From Chitinophagaceae bacterium BSSC1 (GTDB taxonomy: Bacteria > Bacteroidota > Bacteroidia > Chitinophagales > Chitinophagaceae), in the NCBI GenBank assembly GCA_002256435.1, contig NKJC01000002.1, forward strand, positions 663,996-727,995: a DNA stretch of 64,000 bases, written 5' to 3'. Position numbers and translations under genes: made by a program. Of the stretch, positions 1-8,765 are shown piece by piece (positions within the stretch are counted from its first letter, which is position 1; every line of letters starts with the position of its first letter). The notes beneath the pieces were generated by a model that was not told the DNA's origin, made no database searches, and saw only the letters and a program-made list of their open reading frames with translations.

Positions 1-310
1 AATAACCGGCGGCAGCTTTTACAGGTACAAAACTAATGGTGGCTATTTCTGCCTCCATCTTCATCATTCTGCGACGCTCCATATAGTTTCCACCACTATG
101 GGTTACAGAAAGGTCTTTGAATAGGAATTCTTCCAAGCTGATTTTGAAGATGCTGCTAATGGCTTCCATGACTTCCAGTCTTGGTTCCGCTCGCTCTTCT
201 TCATAAGCTCCAACTAAGGAACGTTTGATTTTTAGCTTGTTGGCAAATTCTTCCTGAGTCCAGCCACGCAACTTGCGCAGGTAGCGTAAATTCTTTCCGG
301 CGTTTGACAT
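1..310 (-). CDS. XRE-family regulator, probable S24/LexA-like repressor (partial, C-terminus outside the window)
   Basis: Reading leftward from the ATG at 308-310 gives about 103 residues before the window ends. Residues 5-60 form a helix-turn-helix of the XRE type (NLRYLRKLRGWTQEEFANKL, then a recognition helix around KRSLVGAYEEERAEP). The visible end (SFVPVKAAAGY) resembles the opening of an S24/LexA-type peptidase domain, so a two-domain repressor is likely. The palindrome at 335-349 just upstream suggests autoregulation. The gene is divergent from surE. The HTH is clear; the S24 part is inferred from a few residues. Confidence 0.8.
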   Translation of the reverse strand, partial: MSNAGKNLRYLRKLRGWTQEEFANKLKIKRSLVGAYEEERAEPRLEVMEAISSIFKISLEEFLFKDLSVTHSGGNYMERRRMMKMEAEIATISFVPVKAAAGY

Positions 311-334
311 AACTAACTGATTTAGCTGCAAAAT

Positions 335-349
335 ACTAAACTTTTTAGT
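335..349. promoter_or_regulatory. Palindromic operator candidate upstream of the XRE regulator
   Basis: ACTAAA-CTT-TTTAGT is a perfect inverted repeat with 6-bp arms, 25 bases upstream of the regulator's start codon. A weaker related pair (CTAA then TTTAG) lies at 313-325, between it and the gene. XRE/S24 repressors usually bind such dyads in their own promoter, so autorepression is the simplest reading. Binding is inferred. Confidence 0.5.
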
Positions 350-485
350 TTTACCAAATTTATTTGCATTTTATTTCAAATTTCTTTCGCCTCTTTCCTA
401 TTGCAAGCTTGTTAATAAATCAAAAAATCCATCATGAATATTCTAATTTGATTTTTGACTTTGAATCACATCTTATCTTGCAGCC

Positions 486-1274
486 ATGGCTAAGACTAAA
501 CAAAAAGAACTACCCGTGATCTTGATTACCAATGATGACGGCGTATCAGCTCCAGGTATTAAGGCTCTAACAGAAGCAGTTATGGGTTTGGGAAAAATAG
601 TAGTGGTTGCTCCAGATAAACCACAATCAGGCATGGGACACGCCATTACCATTGGACACCCGTTAAGACTTTCAAAAGTAAATGGAATAGAAGGTGTAGA
701 AACTTATAGCTGTAGTGGCACCCCTGTTGATTGCGTAAAATTGGCTGTTGACAAAGTATTGCATCGCAAACCAGATATCTGTATCAGTGGCATTAACCAT
801 GGCGCCAATCACAGCATTAATGTGATTTACTCTGGCACTATGTCTGCTGCCCTAGAAGCATCTATTGAAGCCATTCCAAGCGTAGGTTTTTCACTACTAG
901 ATTATAGTTTAGAAGCAGACTTTACTGCAGCAAAAATTTATGCTAGACAAGTAGTAGAATTTGTACTCAAGAATAAAAATTTGGACAAACATCTTTGCTT
1001 AAATGTGAATGTACCCGCCATTGACGCTAAGCTGATCAAAGGAATCAAAGTTTGCAAACAAGCATATGCCAAATACGAGGAAAAGTTTGACGAGCGTAAA
1101 GACCCACATGGCAGAAGATATTACTGGCTAACTGGAGAGTTTATGAACTTTGATAAAAACAAAGACACAGACGATTGGGCACTTAAACACAATTATGTTA
1201 GCGTGGTACCTGTTCAGTTTGACCTGACCCATTATGAATTGAAAAAGAAACTTGAAAAAACCTGGAAAATCTAA
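486..1274 (+). CDS. surE: 5'/3'-nucleotidase SurE
   Basis: SurE is a metal-dependent phosphatase that removes phosphate from nucleoside 5'- and 3'-monophosphates in the cytoplasm. The 262-residue protein has the usual length and all core motifs: NDDG at 16-19 (metal ligands D17, D18), S48 in PDKPQSG, the CSGTPVDC segment near 76-83, and N104 in SGINHGANHS. The ATG at 486 follows a TATCTTG sequence (474-480) that resembles a Bacteroidota -7 box. The stop overlaps the start of the next gene by one base (TAATG), indicating translational coupling. In many Bacteroidota surE lies beside lpxB, which here is 12 kb away. Confidence 0.95.
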   Translation: MAKTKQKELPVILITNDDGVSAPGIKALTEAVMGLGKIVVVAPDKPQSGMGHAITIGHPLRLSKVNGIEGVETYSCSGTPVDCVKLAVDKVLHRKPDICISGINHGANHSINVIYSGTMSAALEASIEAIPSVGFSLLDYSLEADFTAAKIYARQVVEFVLKNKNLDKHLCLNVNVPAIDAKLIKGIKVCKQAYAKYEEKFDERKDPHGRRYYWLTGEFMNFDKNKDTDDWALKHNYVSVVPVQFDLTHYELKKKLEKTWKI

Positions 1275-1567
1275 TGTTCAAAAAAGACAATCTCAAATTG
1301 GGTTTGGCATTGGGTTTTCTCACACCCATCTTGGCCATGTTTGCTTATTATTTGATTCAGTTTAGACTTTTCAAACTAAGCGAATTCTTTCAAGTAATGC
1401 TACAACAAAAATCATTGATGTCTGGCATCATCAGTATTTCCCTGATTGCCAATGCGGTGGTATTCACTTTGTATATCAATAAACAAATAGACAAAACTGC
1501 CCGGGGCATTTTTATTGCTACTTGTATTTATGCATTATTATCCTTGGTGGTGAAGTGGTTTTTGTAA
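1274..1567 (+). CDS. Small integral membrane protein, unknown function
   Basis: This 97-residue protein has three hydrophobic segments (about residues 9-29, 47-67 and 75-95), separated by short charged stretches such as KQIDKTARG. I do not recognise a named family. It overlaps surE by one base, so the two are almost certainly cotranscribed. It ends four bases before the convergent lipoprotein gene's stop. The function is unknown; a membrane location is the only solid inference. Confidence 0.75.
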   Translation: MFKKDNLKLGLALGFLTPILAMFAYYLIQFRLFKLSEFFQVMLQQKSLMSGIISISLIANAVVFTLYINKQIDKTARGIFIATCIYALLSLVVKWFL

Positions 1568-1570
1568 GAC

Positions 1571-1996
1571 TTATTTTCTAGCTAGCTTAAAAGACTTTGT
1601 TGCAAAATTTGTAGTGTCAGATTTTGAAGTCAATTTAATATTGGCATTACAAAGCACCCCATTTTGAAGATTTTGTATAGAACTATTAAAGCTAGAAAAA
1701 CTAGTGCTAAGGTTTTGACTAAAGACCACTACCCCATCTAAATCTCTGGTAACTGAAACAATGGCACTAATTCCTTGTGTTGGCAATTTAGATGATACCG
1801 TAATGGTAAAATCTTGTGTAGCACCAAGTGCTGAAAAGACAGTTGTACCTGGATCAGGACTAATGGAAAAAGCAATGGCTTCTTCTTTTGCATTTACAGT
1901 TGGATTTTCTGGTGCAGATTCTTTGCTACATCCCACCATCCAGCTTGTCATGCCAATTAGCAAACTGCCAATCAAAAAGCTAAGGATCTTTTTCAT
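1571..1996 (-). CDS. Small putative lipoprotein, unknown function
   Basis: The 141-residue product starts with a lipoprotein signal (MKKILSFLIGSLLIGMTSWM, then VGC with the lipid-accepting Cys near 23). The remainder is Ser/Thr-rich and beta-rich, with an alternating pattern typical of an immunoglobulin-like sandwich (SISPDPGTTVFSALGATQDF, then FTITVSSK). I recognise no family. It starts nine bases after the stop of the T9SS protein and is the last gene of the 8644-1571 minus-strand unit, so it may act with that surface protein. Confidence 0.7.
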   Translation of the reverse strand: MKKILSFLIGSLLIGMTSWMVGCSKESAPENPTVNAKEEAIAFSISPDPGTTVFSALGATQDFTITVSSKLPTQGISAIVSVTRDLDGVVVFSQNLSTSFSSFNSSIQNLQNGVLCNANIKLTSKSDTTNFATKSFKLARK

Positions 1997-2005
1997 GAGC
2001 TAGAT

Positions 2006-5000
2006 TTAGAGTTTTAAGATTCTAGTAGTATTATTCAATTTGCCATTATCTGAATAGGTTTTGACAAAATACACACCGCCTGTTAAGCTGGATACATCAA
2101 TCTGATCTCCTGATTTGACATTTTTAATGGTCATAAGTTTTCTGCCAAATTCATCCGTAATTTCTATACTTGCTTTTGTAACACCCTGTACTTGATAGTT
2201 AACAGTAAATTGATTTTTTACTGGATTTGGATATAGTTTAATAGTAGCGTCTGTAGAAAGATTATTGAGCGCTGTAACCAAATAATAATACTTATCAGAC
2301 ATAGGGCTGGTACAGCCATTTACTGTAACATTCACTGAATAATAACCTACAGTAAGCGGCTTATAGAATTGCTGTGTTATGCCAGTTAGAATGGTTTGAT
2401 TATCAGCATACCATTGATTACCCGTTATGGAACTGCTGACCAAGTTGTTATTAATATCTCTGATGATTTTGGGTTGGTCAGGAATGGCATTTACCAACAC
2501 TGTTACACCCAATGAAAGTCCTGCCGCATTAGTAGCAACTGTATAGCTACCAGAAGCTTTCACTAACAAGGATTGCCCTGTAGCACCAACTATTGCAATC
2601 CCATTTTTATACCACTGATTGCCTGTTGCAATTGATGAGGTTAAAATGGTACTATCACCTACACAGAATACCAACGGTCTATTATTACTAATGATAGGTT
2701 TTGGAACCGGATTTGGCACGGCACTTACTTGAACATTTACAACAGTAGAAATTGCAGAACAAGCACTTGTATTAGTTACCCTTACTTGATAATTCCCTGA
2801 AGTATAGACAACAAGATCTTTATTGTTTGAAGCATTGATAGCAAGACCATTTAATAACCATTGATACGCACTAGCTTGCGTTGCACTAAGAACGGTACTA
2901 TCGCCATTATTAAAGCTCAAAGGTCTACTATTTGAAATGGTGGGAACTGCTGGCAAGGCATTCACTGTAGTATTAATAGTTGCAGAAGCTGACATACATC
3001 CATCCACAGAAACCGTTTTAACACTAAAGTTTCCAGGAATTGATACCTGTAATTTGTTTTGAATAGCCCCTTGTAATGGAACCCCATTTAAATACCATTG
3101 GTTACCTGCACTGTTGGATGATATCAATTGTATCGTATCGCCTGAACAGAAACTAAATCCAGCACTACTACTACTAATTATAGGAACAGATGGCAATGGA
3201 TTTGCTTTAACTGTTAAGGAATTGGACAATTGTCCATTATTAACTACAGTATAATTACCAGACAATCTTGCGGTATAATTTGTACTTGTAGCTCCTGCAA
3301 TGATGCTTCCATTTAAATACCATTGGTTGCCTGCGGCGATAGTAGAACTGAGCACCACACTATCTCCTTCACAAAACTGCAAGGAAGATTTATTACTAAT
3401 AACAGGTACTAAAATTGTTTGATTCACTTGAACAACTACTGGTAAAGAAATAGATCCACAACCCGAAGCATTCACAACTCTTACGGTGTAAGATCCAGCA
3501 GTATATACCACCAAGGATTTACCTGTACCTGCAGAAATGGCATTTCCATTCAACAACCATTGATTTAGTTCATTAGATGAAGAAGATAGAATAGTACTAT
3601 CGCCATTAATGAAACTCAAAGGCCTATTATTTGATATGACAGGAATAGATGGAGAAATATTTACGGTTACCGCAATGGCATTAGAAGTTTGTACATTATT
3701 AACCACGGTATATAAGCCTGTAGCTTTAACAACCAAATCTTGTTGCACTGCCCCATTAATTATTGCGCCATTCAAATACCATTGATTACCTGTAACAATG
3801 GAGCTTCTCAAGACGGTACTATCACCCTCACAGAAGGTCAATGCCCGATTATTAGAAATCACTAATGTTCCAGGAATATTATTAGCATTAACCACTACGG
3901 CAGTAGACATAGCTGAACATCCAGAAGCATTGGTTACTTTAAGGGTATAAGAACCAGAAGTCTTTACGGTTAGATTTTGAGATGTTGCACCATTGATGAG
4001 CACCCCGCCTAAGTACCATTGATTTCCAATAAGAGAGGAACTGGTTAAAACAGTGCTATCGCCCACGGCAAAACTCAGAGGCCTATTATTGCTAATCACA
4101 GGTATAGTAGGTAGTGCATTTGCAATAATGTTAATAGCATTACTCAAGACACTCTTACAACCATCAAACAGATAACTAGCTTGGAAAGTACCAGTTTGTT
4201 TGACAAATAACAAACTATCTGAAACTCCAAGAATGGAAATACTATTTAAATACCATTGATTAGAACCCTTAAATGAAGATGCTAACTGCACACTATCTCC
4301 TACACAAAAACTAATCGCTGATTTTGCTGATATAGTTGGCTTAATCGGGTTGATACAGAATTGCTGATAGACTGTATCAGATGCCGTTCTAATAGAATCC
4401 CCTAGTATTAAAGCACCAACACTAACAGTTCCAGGACCAGTAACTAATAAACTATCTGACTTTAATTGAACAGGACCTTTTACTAGTATGAATTTGGGTT
4501 TCTTTCCTTGTGAATTGGATGCCAATAGTTTTAATAATAAACCATTTGAATAGGCGGTATCCAATATTTTAGGGAAACTGATATCATATTTAACCAAAGC
4601 AGGATTTGATGTAATGGTAAAAGGTTTGAAACTAATACCAAGCGGTTGATTATCCGTTGTAATATCCAAGGCCCTAATCAAACATTTGGTAGAATTAATA
4701 CTTCCATCACCTGCCGTAAATGCTGTTTTTACAATTCCTACTGAATTACCTGTTCTGATATTACCATTGACAACACCACCAACAGCAAAAGGAATCTTCC
4801 AATCATACATTCCAACATTGGCCATAGTTCTGGTGATATTCACCCAGGTAAGTCCACTGTCTATAGAATATTGCAATAAAATGCTATCCTCAAAATTTAC
4901 CGTAGTCCATCTAATGGTATACATTTCGCCACCAACCAAAATTTCATTTTCAGCGGGTCTGTTTACTATCACTTTATTGATATTGCTACGTTGGGTATGA

Positions 5001-6925
5001 CCATCAAAACTTCCTCCATGAAATTTAACTGGAGAAAAAGACTGAGTGAGTTTGGTGATTTTCTTAAAATACGCTCCCTCTCCTTTTACCGTGCTGTCTG
5101 CAATATCAATGATTCTAATCCACAAACTATCAGTTAAACTATTAGGGAGAATCCAGTTATAGGCTTCTAAATTAGCCGGCACACTGTCTTTTAGTGTTTT
5201 CCAACTTTGCTGCGCCGATGTCTTGTATTGAATTCGAACGCTATCTACCCCCATCGCCTGCCATTCAATAGCTTTGGCCATACCAATTGTCCAATTCAAA
5301 GAATCAGTAATATTGAATAATTGTTTAGGCAATAAGGTAAACACTGAATCAGAAATGGCAAACAAACTGGAATCCATGGAATTCCTAACTCTTACCAAAC
5401 ATTTGGCAGAAGGTAGATTCGGTGTTTTCCAAGTATAGATATTGGCAGTAGCTGTTAAATTCTCGCCCGCATTGTTCCAGTTTTTCCCACTATCAATAGA
5501 ATAATCTAAGGATACCCTTTCTACATTTTCAGTTCTCCATCTAACCGTTTGATTAAATAAAACAGAAATTTTTTCTCCCCCTGTTGGTGATAATAATTTG
5601 ATAGTAGACTTGGTATTAGAACCAACAGTATGCCCATCAAATCCACCACCATGAAATTTGTCAGCAGAACCTGTTGCCAGTTTTTTGGGTATTAATAAAA
5701 CCGATGTATCTGTTAAGCTGGTATCACTTGCATCATACAATACAACTCTAAAACTATCAGGTAAAGACGCACTGATAATTTTATTGATAGATTCATAATT
5801 AGCAGGAATGGAATCAAACAGTGTTTGATTTGGTTTAGTAGAAATAATTCTAGCTTTTACTAAACTCACCCCACCACTATTCCAACTGATATTGATGGCT
5901 GTATTTTTATATAAAACCGTATTGATATCTGGATCAGTAATCTTTAATTGCTTTTGCTTTATTACAAAAGGATAGTCTGATTTATCATTCAAACTGGTAT
6001 CTATAGCATCTTCTACTTTGAACAAACCTTGATTGGTGGCGGTGGTGGGCATGATCCAATTATAGCTACCAGAACCAGCCGCAAGACTGCTAGCAATACT
6101 CATCCAGTTAGCGCCATTATCAATAGAATAATAAAGGTTTACCCTTTCTAAATTGTTTTGTTTCCAGCTAATAGTATAAGCCGTATTCCCAAAAACAGAA
6201 TCCCTTGTATTAGGTTTGGTAATTTCTAAAAGTCTTTGGGCATTACTTGATACAGAATGTCCATCAAAAGCACCACCTTTAAACTTATCTACTCGCCCCT
6301 TAGCCAAGGCCTCAATGGCAAAGGCTGATTCATTAATAGCTGTTAATCCTGTATTACTAGCGCTCTCTAATTTAACAAAACAGGTTGTTTGATAATTGGC
6401 AGGCACAATCCAGTTATAATAAAAATAATTTCCGGTTACGGTATCTGCAATCTTTGTGTAGGTAGCTTTATTGTCATAACTCACGTAAATATTGAGTTTT
6501 CTAATGCCACTTGAAACCCAACTGATAGGCAATACGGTACCCGCAAATACTGCATTGGGTAAGGGATCTATTGAAATAGATGGTGCCGGAATTTTAAAAG
6601 GATTGTTTTTATAGTTGGAACTAGAGGTACTTGGATCTAAAACATCTGAAATTCTAATATAACAACTATCCGATGTTTTTTCAGGAACCGTCCACTCATA
6701 ATAGGTAGCCGATGCGGGATAACTGCTTAACAAAACAGTCCAAGTTCTTCCAGAATCCAAAGAAGATTCCAGCTTAATATTGTCAATATTAGCACTTGAC
6801 CATTCTATGCGCTGAACAGAAAGGGCCGGCCATATATCTCCCGCTGCAGGTTTTTTCAACTGCAATTGCGCTAGCAAACTGCTAGAGCAAATCAAGAAAG
6901 ATAATATGATCAGGAATTGCTTCAA
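2006..6925 (-). CDS. Large T9SS-exported multi-repeat surface protein
   Basis: The 1639-residue protein has a signal peptide (1-20, ending SSSLLAQ) and a C-terminal type A T9SS sorting domain (LYPNPVKNQFTV ... GGVYFVKTYSDNG ... RILKL), so export to the cell surface or medium is expected. The N-terminal half holds about seven beta-sandwich modules of roughly 95 residues with the pattern YSIDxGxxW ... YxWxxP. A KFxGGxFDGHxxxSN linker follows modules 2, 4 and 6. The C-terminal half holds about nine Ig-like repeats of about 80 residues (FCxGDSxxL ... NQWYLNG ... GSYTV). No catalytic motif is visible; adhesin or matrix roles are inferred. The only usual start codon near the signal peptide is TTG at 6925, nine bases after the upstream stop. 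Confidence 0.85.
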   Translation of the reverse strand: MKQFLIILSFLICSSSLLAQLQLKKPAAGDIWPALSVQRIEWSSANIDNIKLESSLDSGRTWTVLLSSYPASATYYEWTVPEKTSDSCYIRISDVLDPSTSSSNYKNNPFKIPAPSISIDPLPNAVFAGTVLPISWVSSGIRKLNIYVSYDNKATYTKIADTVTGNYFYYNWIVPANYQTTCFVKLESASNTGLTAINESAFAIEALAKGRVDKFKGGAFDGHSVSSNAQRLLEITKPNTRDSVFGNTAYTISWKQNNLERVNLYYSIDNGANWMSIASSLAAGSGSYNWIMPTTATNQGLFKVEDAIDTSLNDKSDYPFVIKQKQLKITDPDINTVLYKNTAINISWNSGGVSLVKARIISTKPNQTLFDSIPANYESINKIISASLPDSFRVVLYDASDTSLTDTSVLLIPKKLATGSADKFHGGGFDGHTVGSNTKSTIKLLSPTGGEKISVLFNQTVRWRTENVERVSLDYSIDSGKNWNNAGENLTATANIYTWKTPNLPSAKCLVRVRNSMDSSLFAISDSVFTLLPKQLFNITDSLNWTIGMAKAIEWQAMGVDSVRIQYKTSAQQSWKTLKDSVPANLEAYNWILPNSLTDSLWIRIIDIADSTVKGEGAYFKKITKLTQSFSPVKFHGGSFDGHTQRSNINKVIVNRPAENEILVGGEMYTIRWTTVNFEDSILLQYSIDSGLTWVNITRTMANVGMYDWKIPFAVGGVVNGNIRTGNSVGIVKTAFTAGDGSINSTKCLIRALDITTDNQPLGISFKPFTITSNPALVKYDISFPKILDTAYSNGLLLKLLASNSQGKKPKFILVKGPVQLKSDSLLVTGPGTVSVGALILGDSIRTASDTVYQQFCINPIKPTISAKSAISFCVGDSVQLASSFKGSNQWYLNSISILGVSDSLLFVKQTGTFQASYLFDGCKSVLSNAINIIANALPTIPVISNNRPLSFAVGDSTVLTSSSLIGNQWYLGGVLINGATSQNLTVKTSGSYTLKVTNASGCSAMSTAVVVNANNIPGTLVISNNRALTFCEGDSTVLRSSIVTGNQWYLNGAIINGAVQQDLVVKATGLYTVVNNVQTSNAIAVTVNISPSIPVISNNRPLSFINGDSTILSSSSNELNQWLLNGNAISAGTGKSLVVYTAGSYTVRVVNASGCGSISLPVVVQVNQTILVPVISNKSSLQFCEGDSVVLSSTIAAGNQWYLNGSIIAGATSTNYTARLSGNYTVVNNGQLSNSLTVKANPLPSVPIISSSSAGFSFCSGDTIQLISSNSAGNQWYLNGVPLQGAIQNKLQVSIPGNFSVKTVSVDGCMSASATINTTVNALPAVPTISNSRPLSFNNGDSTVLSATQASAYQWLLNGLAINASNNKDLVVYTSGNYQVRVTNTSACSAISTVVNVQVSAVPNPVPKPIISNNRPLVFCVGDSTILTSSIATGNQWYKNGIAIVGATGQSLLVKASGSYTVATNAAGLSLGVTVLVNAIPDQPKIIRDINNNLVSSSITGNQWYADNQTILTGITQQFYKPLTVGYYSVNVTVNGCTSPMSDKYYYLVTALNNLSTDATIKLYPNPVKNQFTVNYQVQGVTKASIEITDEFGRKLMTIKNVKSGDQIDVSSLTGGVYFVKTYSDNGKLNNTTRILKL
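2270..4343 (-). repeat. Array of about nine Ig-like repeats inside the T9SS protein gene
   Basis: Each unit encodes about 80 residues with the signature xFCxGDSTxL(S/T)S ... GNQWYLNGxxIxGA ... GxYTVxxxN, usually preceded by PVISNNRPL. Units 1-8 are well conserved at protein level. Unit 9 (NQWYADNQ) is degenerate and leads into the sorting domain. A second sub-type (NQWLLNG, lacking the first Cys) alternates irregularly with the Cys-containing one. Expansion by internal duplication is inferred. Confidence 0.85.
4984..6292 (-). repeat. Three copies of a KFxGGxFDGHxxxSN linker motif
   Basis: Three near-identical coding segments lie at about 6242-6292 (FKGGAFDGHSVSSN), 5615-5665 (FHGGGFDGHTVGSN) and 4984-5032 (FHGGSFDGHTQRSN). 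The matching ccatcaaa cores start at 6261, 5634 and 5001, a spacing of 627 and 633 bases (209 and 211 codons). Each follows a pair of beta-sandwich modules, so the real repeat unit is module-module-linker. Confidence 0.9.
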
Positions 6926-6934
6926 GAAAATAAA

Positions 6935-8644
6935 TTAGTTGTCTGAAGGAGCGGTTCTAACGGAACGGAAACTGATAAACTGATTACCATAGGATGCCCT
7001 ATCTGAAATACTTGACGATTTGTATAAATACATACTACCTCCACCTAATGGAGCATTGTTATTTTGTTGATAGAATTCACTAGTGTCTGAATTTCCATAG
7101 GCATTTAGTATTCCATCTCCATGTTTTTTATAGGACATGGTTCTAGTTGTAGAACCTCCTATACCTATAACCATATGAGAACCATTTTTACTAAAGTCCA
7201 TAATCCCATAATAGGTGGCTCCTGAGGAAATTCTTGATGAAGTATCGGTTGCAAAAACACCCACCCTAAATGGGCCATCGCCACCATCTCCGCCACTATA
7301 AGTTTTGTTCAGTGCCCCTGAATTGCCTCCTCCATAAATTGGGTTGATATAACGTTTGTAAATATTATAGTTATTGAAAAATTCTGTTCCGTTTTCTATC
7401 CCACTATATTGTAAAGTAGTATAAGTTGAATTCATACCCATATTACTTGCCCTTGCCAAACTGGTATCATTTCCCCATGCATAATCAAATCCAGACCACG
7501 CACTTGTTGTATCAGAATTATTAGGGAAATAATTATTGGGATACGTTTTATAAGTAGGTGGCAATGGCCCTCTACAAGCTTTTTCATATTCTAATTCTGT
7601 CATGGGTCTCAATGCGGCCCAATCACTATATGCAGTATAATAATTAGAATTCCCTTTGGCAAATGCCCTATCTGGTCTAGTGACTGTGTACTTTCCATCT
7701 AATGTATCAAGTGCAATGGTATGTCTTTGCAGATCAATGGGACTCATATTGAAAATAGGATCCAAACTCTGTAGAGCAACCTTGTATTTGTTATTGATTT
7801 TTTTCATTTTGGTGGAATCGTAATAAGAATAACCACCAATGGTATCCCTCAATGAAAGGGTATTAAGAAAATCAGCATATTGCCCCTGACTAACTTCATA
7901 TTTCATGGAATAGAAAGAACGATATCCTGTTGGAAAATCTGGAAACTCTGCAACTTTGTCTCCTGTTATATCAAGTCCGTCTGCACCAGAAATTCTAATA
8001 CCTGTATTATACAAACTAGCATCATCATTTGCACCATTACTAGTATTCCCACTAAACGTACTCACCAATGGACTCCACTTATCTGTAATAGAAACAAAAT
8101 TATTAGGGGCATTCTTTAATTGAAAACTATTGGTGCTTCTATTGGTGCCATTTCCATCGCCAATGCAAAAACTACCATTAGGCACATAGACCATTTCAGT
8201 TGCAAAGACTTTAATTTCAACACTATCAATAGAAGTAACTTGATCTAATCCGTAGTTCCAGCTCAGTTTCACACTATCCATTTTCACTTTACCACTGCCA
8301 ATAGATTGCCTATAGTAGAACACCCCTTTATTATCTGAAGGGAAGGCAAATTTCATGCTGGCAGTACCCACGCCAGCATCATTACCTGAAGGCGATAGTG
8401 TCATATGACGATAGCGCCAAACACTGTCCTTTGGTTCCCGATACTTGATAAAGATCCAAGCGGCATCCCAGTTGATGCTATCTCGCCAGGAATTCTCCCA
8501 GGAGATATTAAATTTTACCCTTACAGTTTTTGCCACACGATTAGTGTCTGCTAGGGATACTTTCTGGACGGTTATGCCATTGGAGAAAGCGGGTGACGCA
8601 TATGCCAATAGAAAAAAAACAAGAATAGCAATATTCTTTTTCAT
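6935..8644 (-). CDS. Secreted SUMF1/formylglycine-generating-enzyme-fold protein, probably non-catalytic
   Basis: Starting at the ATG at 8644, which opens a good signal peptide (MKKNIAILVFFLLAYASPAFS), gives 569 residues; a longer frame to 8728 has no convincing N-terminus. An N-terminal beta domain (about 25-150) precedes a SUMF1/FGE-sulfatase domain: MVYVPNGSFCIGDG, YSMKYEVSQGQYADFLNTL, RPMTELEYEKACRG and the closing FISFRSVRTAP. The C-terminal region where true formylglycine-generating enzymes carry their paired catalytic Cys contains none (GGGSMYLYKSSSISDRASYG). A structural or binding role, as in GldK-type SUMF1 relatives, is more likely. Its stop lies nine bases before the start of the T9SS repeat protein, so the two form an operon. 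Confidence 0.8.
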   Translation of the reverse strand: MKKNIAILVFFLLAYASPAFSNGITVQKVSLADTNRVAKTVRVKFNISWENSWRDSINWDAAWIFIKYREPKDSVWRYRHMTLSPSGNDAGVGTASMKFAFPSDNKGVFYYRQSIGSGKVKMDSVKLSWNYGLDQVTSIDSVEIKVFATEMVYVPNGSFCIGDGNGTNRSTNSFQLKNAPNNFVSITDKWSPLVSTFSGNTSNGANDDASLYNTGIRISGADGLDITGDKVAEFPDFPTGYRSFYSMKYEVSQGQYADFLNTLSLRDTIGGYSYYDSTKMKKINNKYKVALQSLDPIFNMSPIDLQRHTIALDTLDGKYTVTRPDRAFAKGNSNYYTAYSDWAALRPMTELEYEKACRGPLPPTYKTYPNNYFPNNSDTTSAWSGFDYAWGNDTSLARASNMGMNSTYTTLQYSGIENGTEFFNNYNIYKRYINPIYGGGNSGALNKTYSGGDGGDGPFRVGVFATDTSSRISSGATYYGIMDFSKNGSHMVIGIGGSTTRTMSYKKHGDGILNAYGNSDTSEFYQQNNNAPLGGGSMYLYKSSSISDRASYGNQFISFRSVRTAPSDN

Positions 8645-8765
8645 TTTTCTGGATTTTGATAATAGTAATTGAATTAAAAAGCGGGGAGGTGCTTTTTGAA
8701 TAGGGCTAAAATATGCCCTTTTCAGCAAAACATTTCTGATTTTCGTCAGACTTTGAAAGAATCAA

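Noticed and set aside
2270-4343. Repetitive stretch considered as a CRISPR array
   Set aside because: The repeats are about 240 bases, diverged at DNA level, in one continuous reading frame and match Ig-like protein modules.
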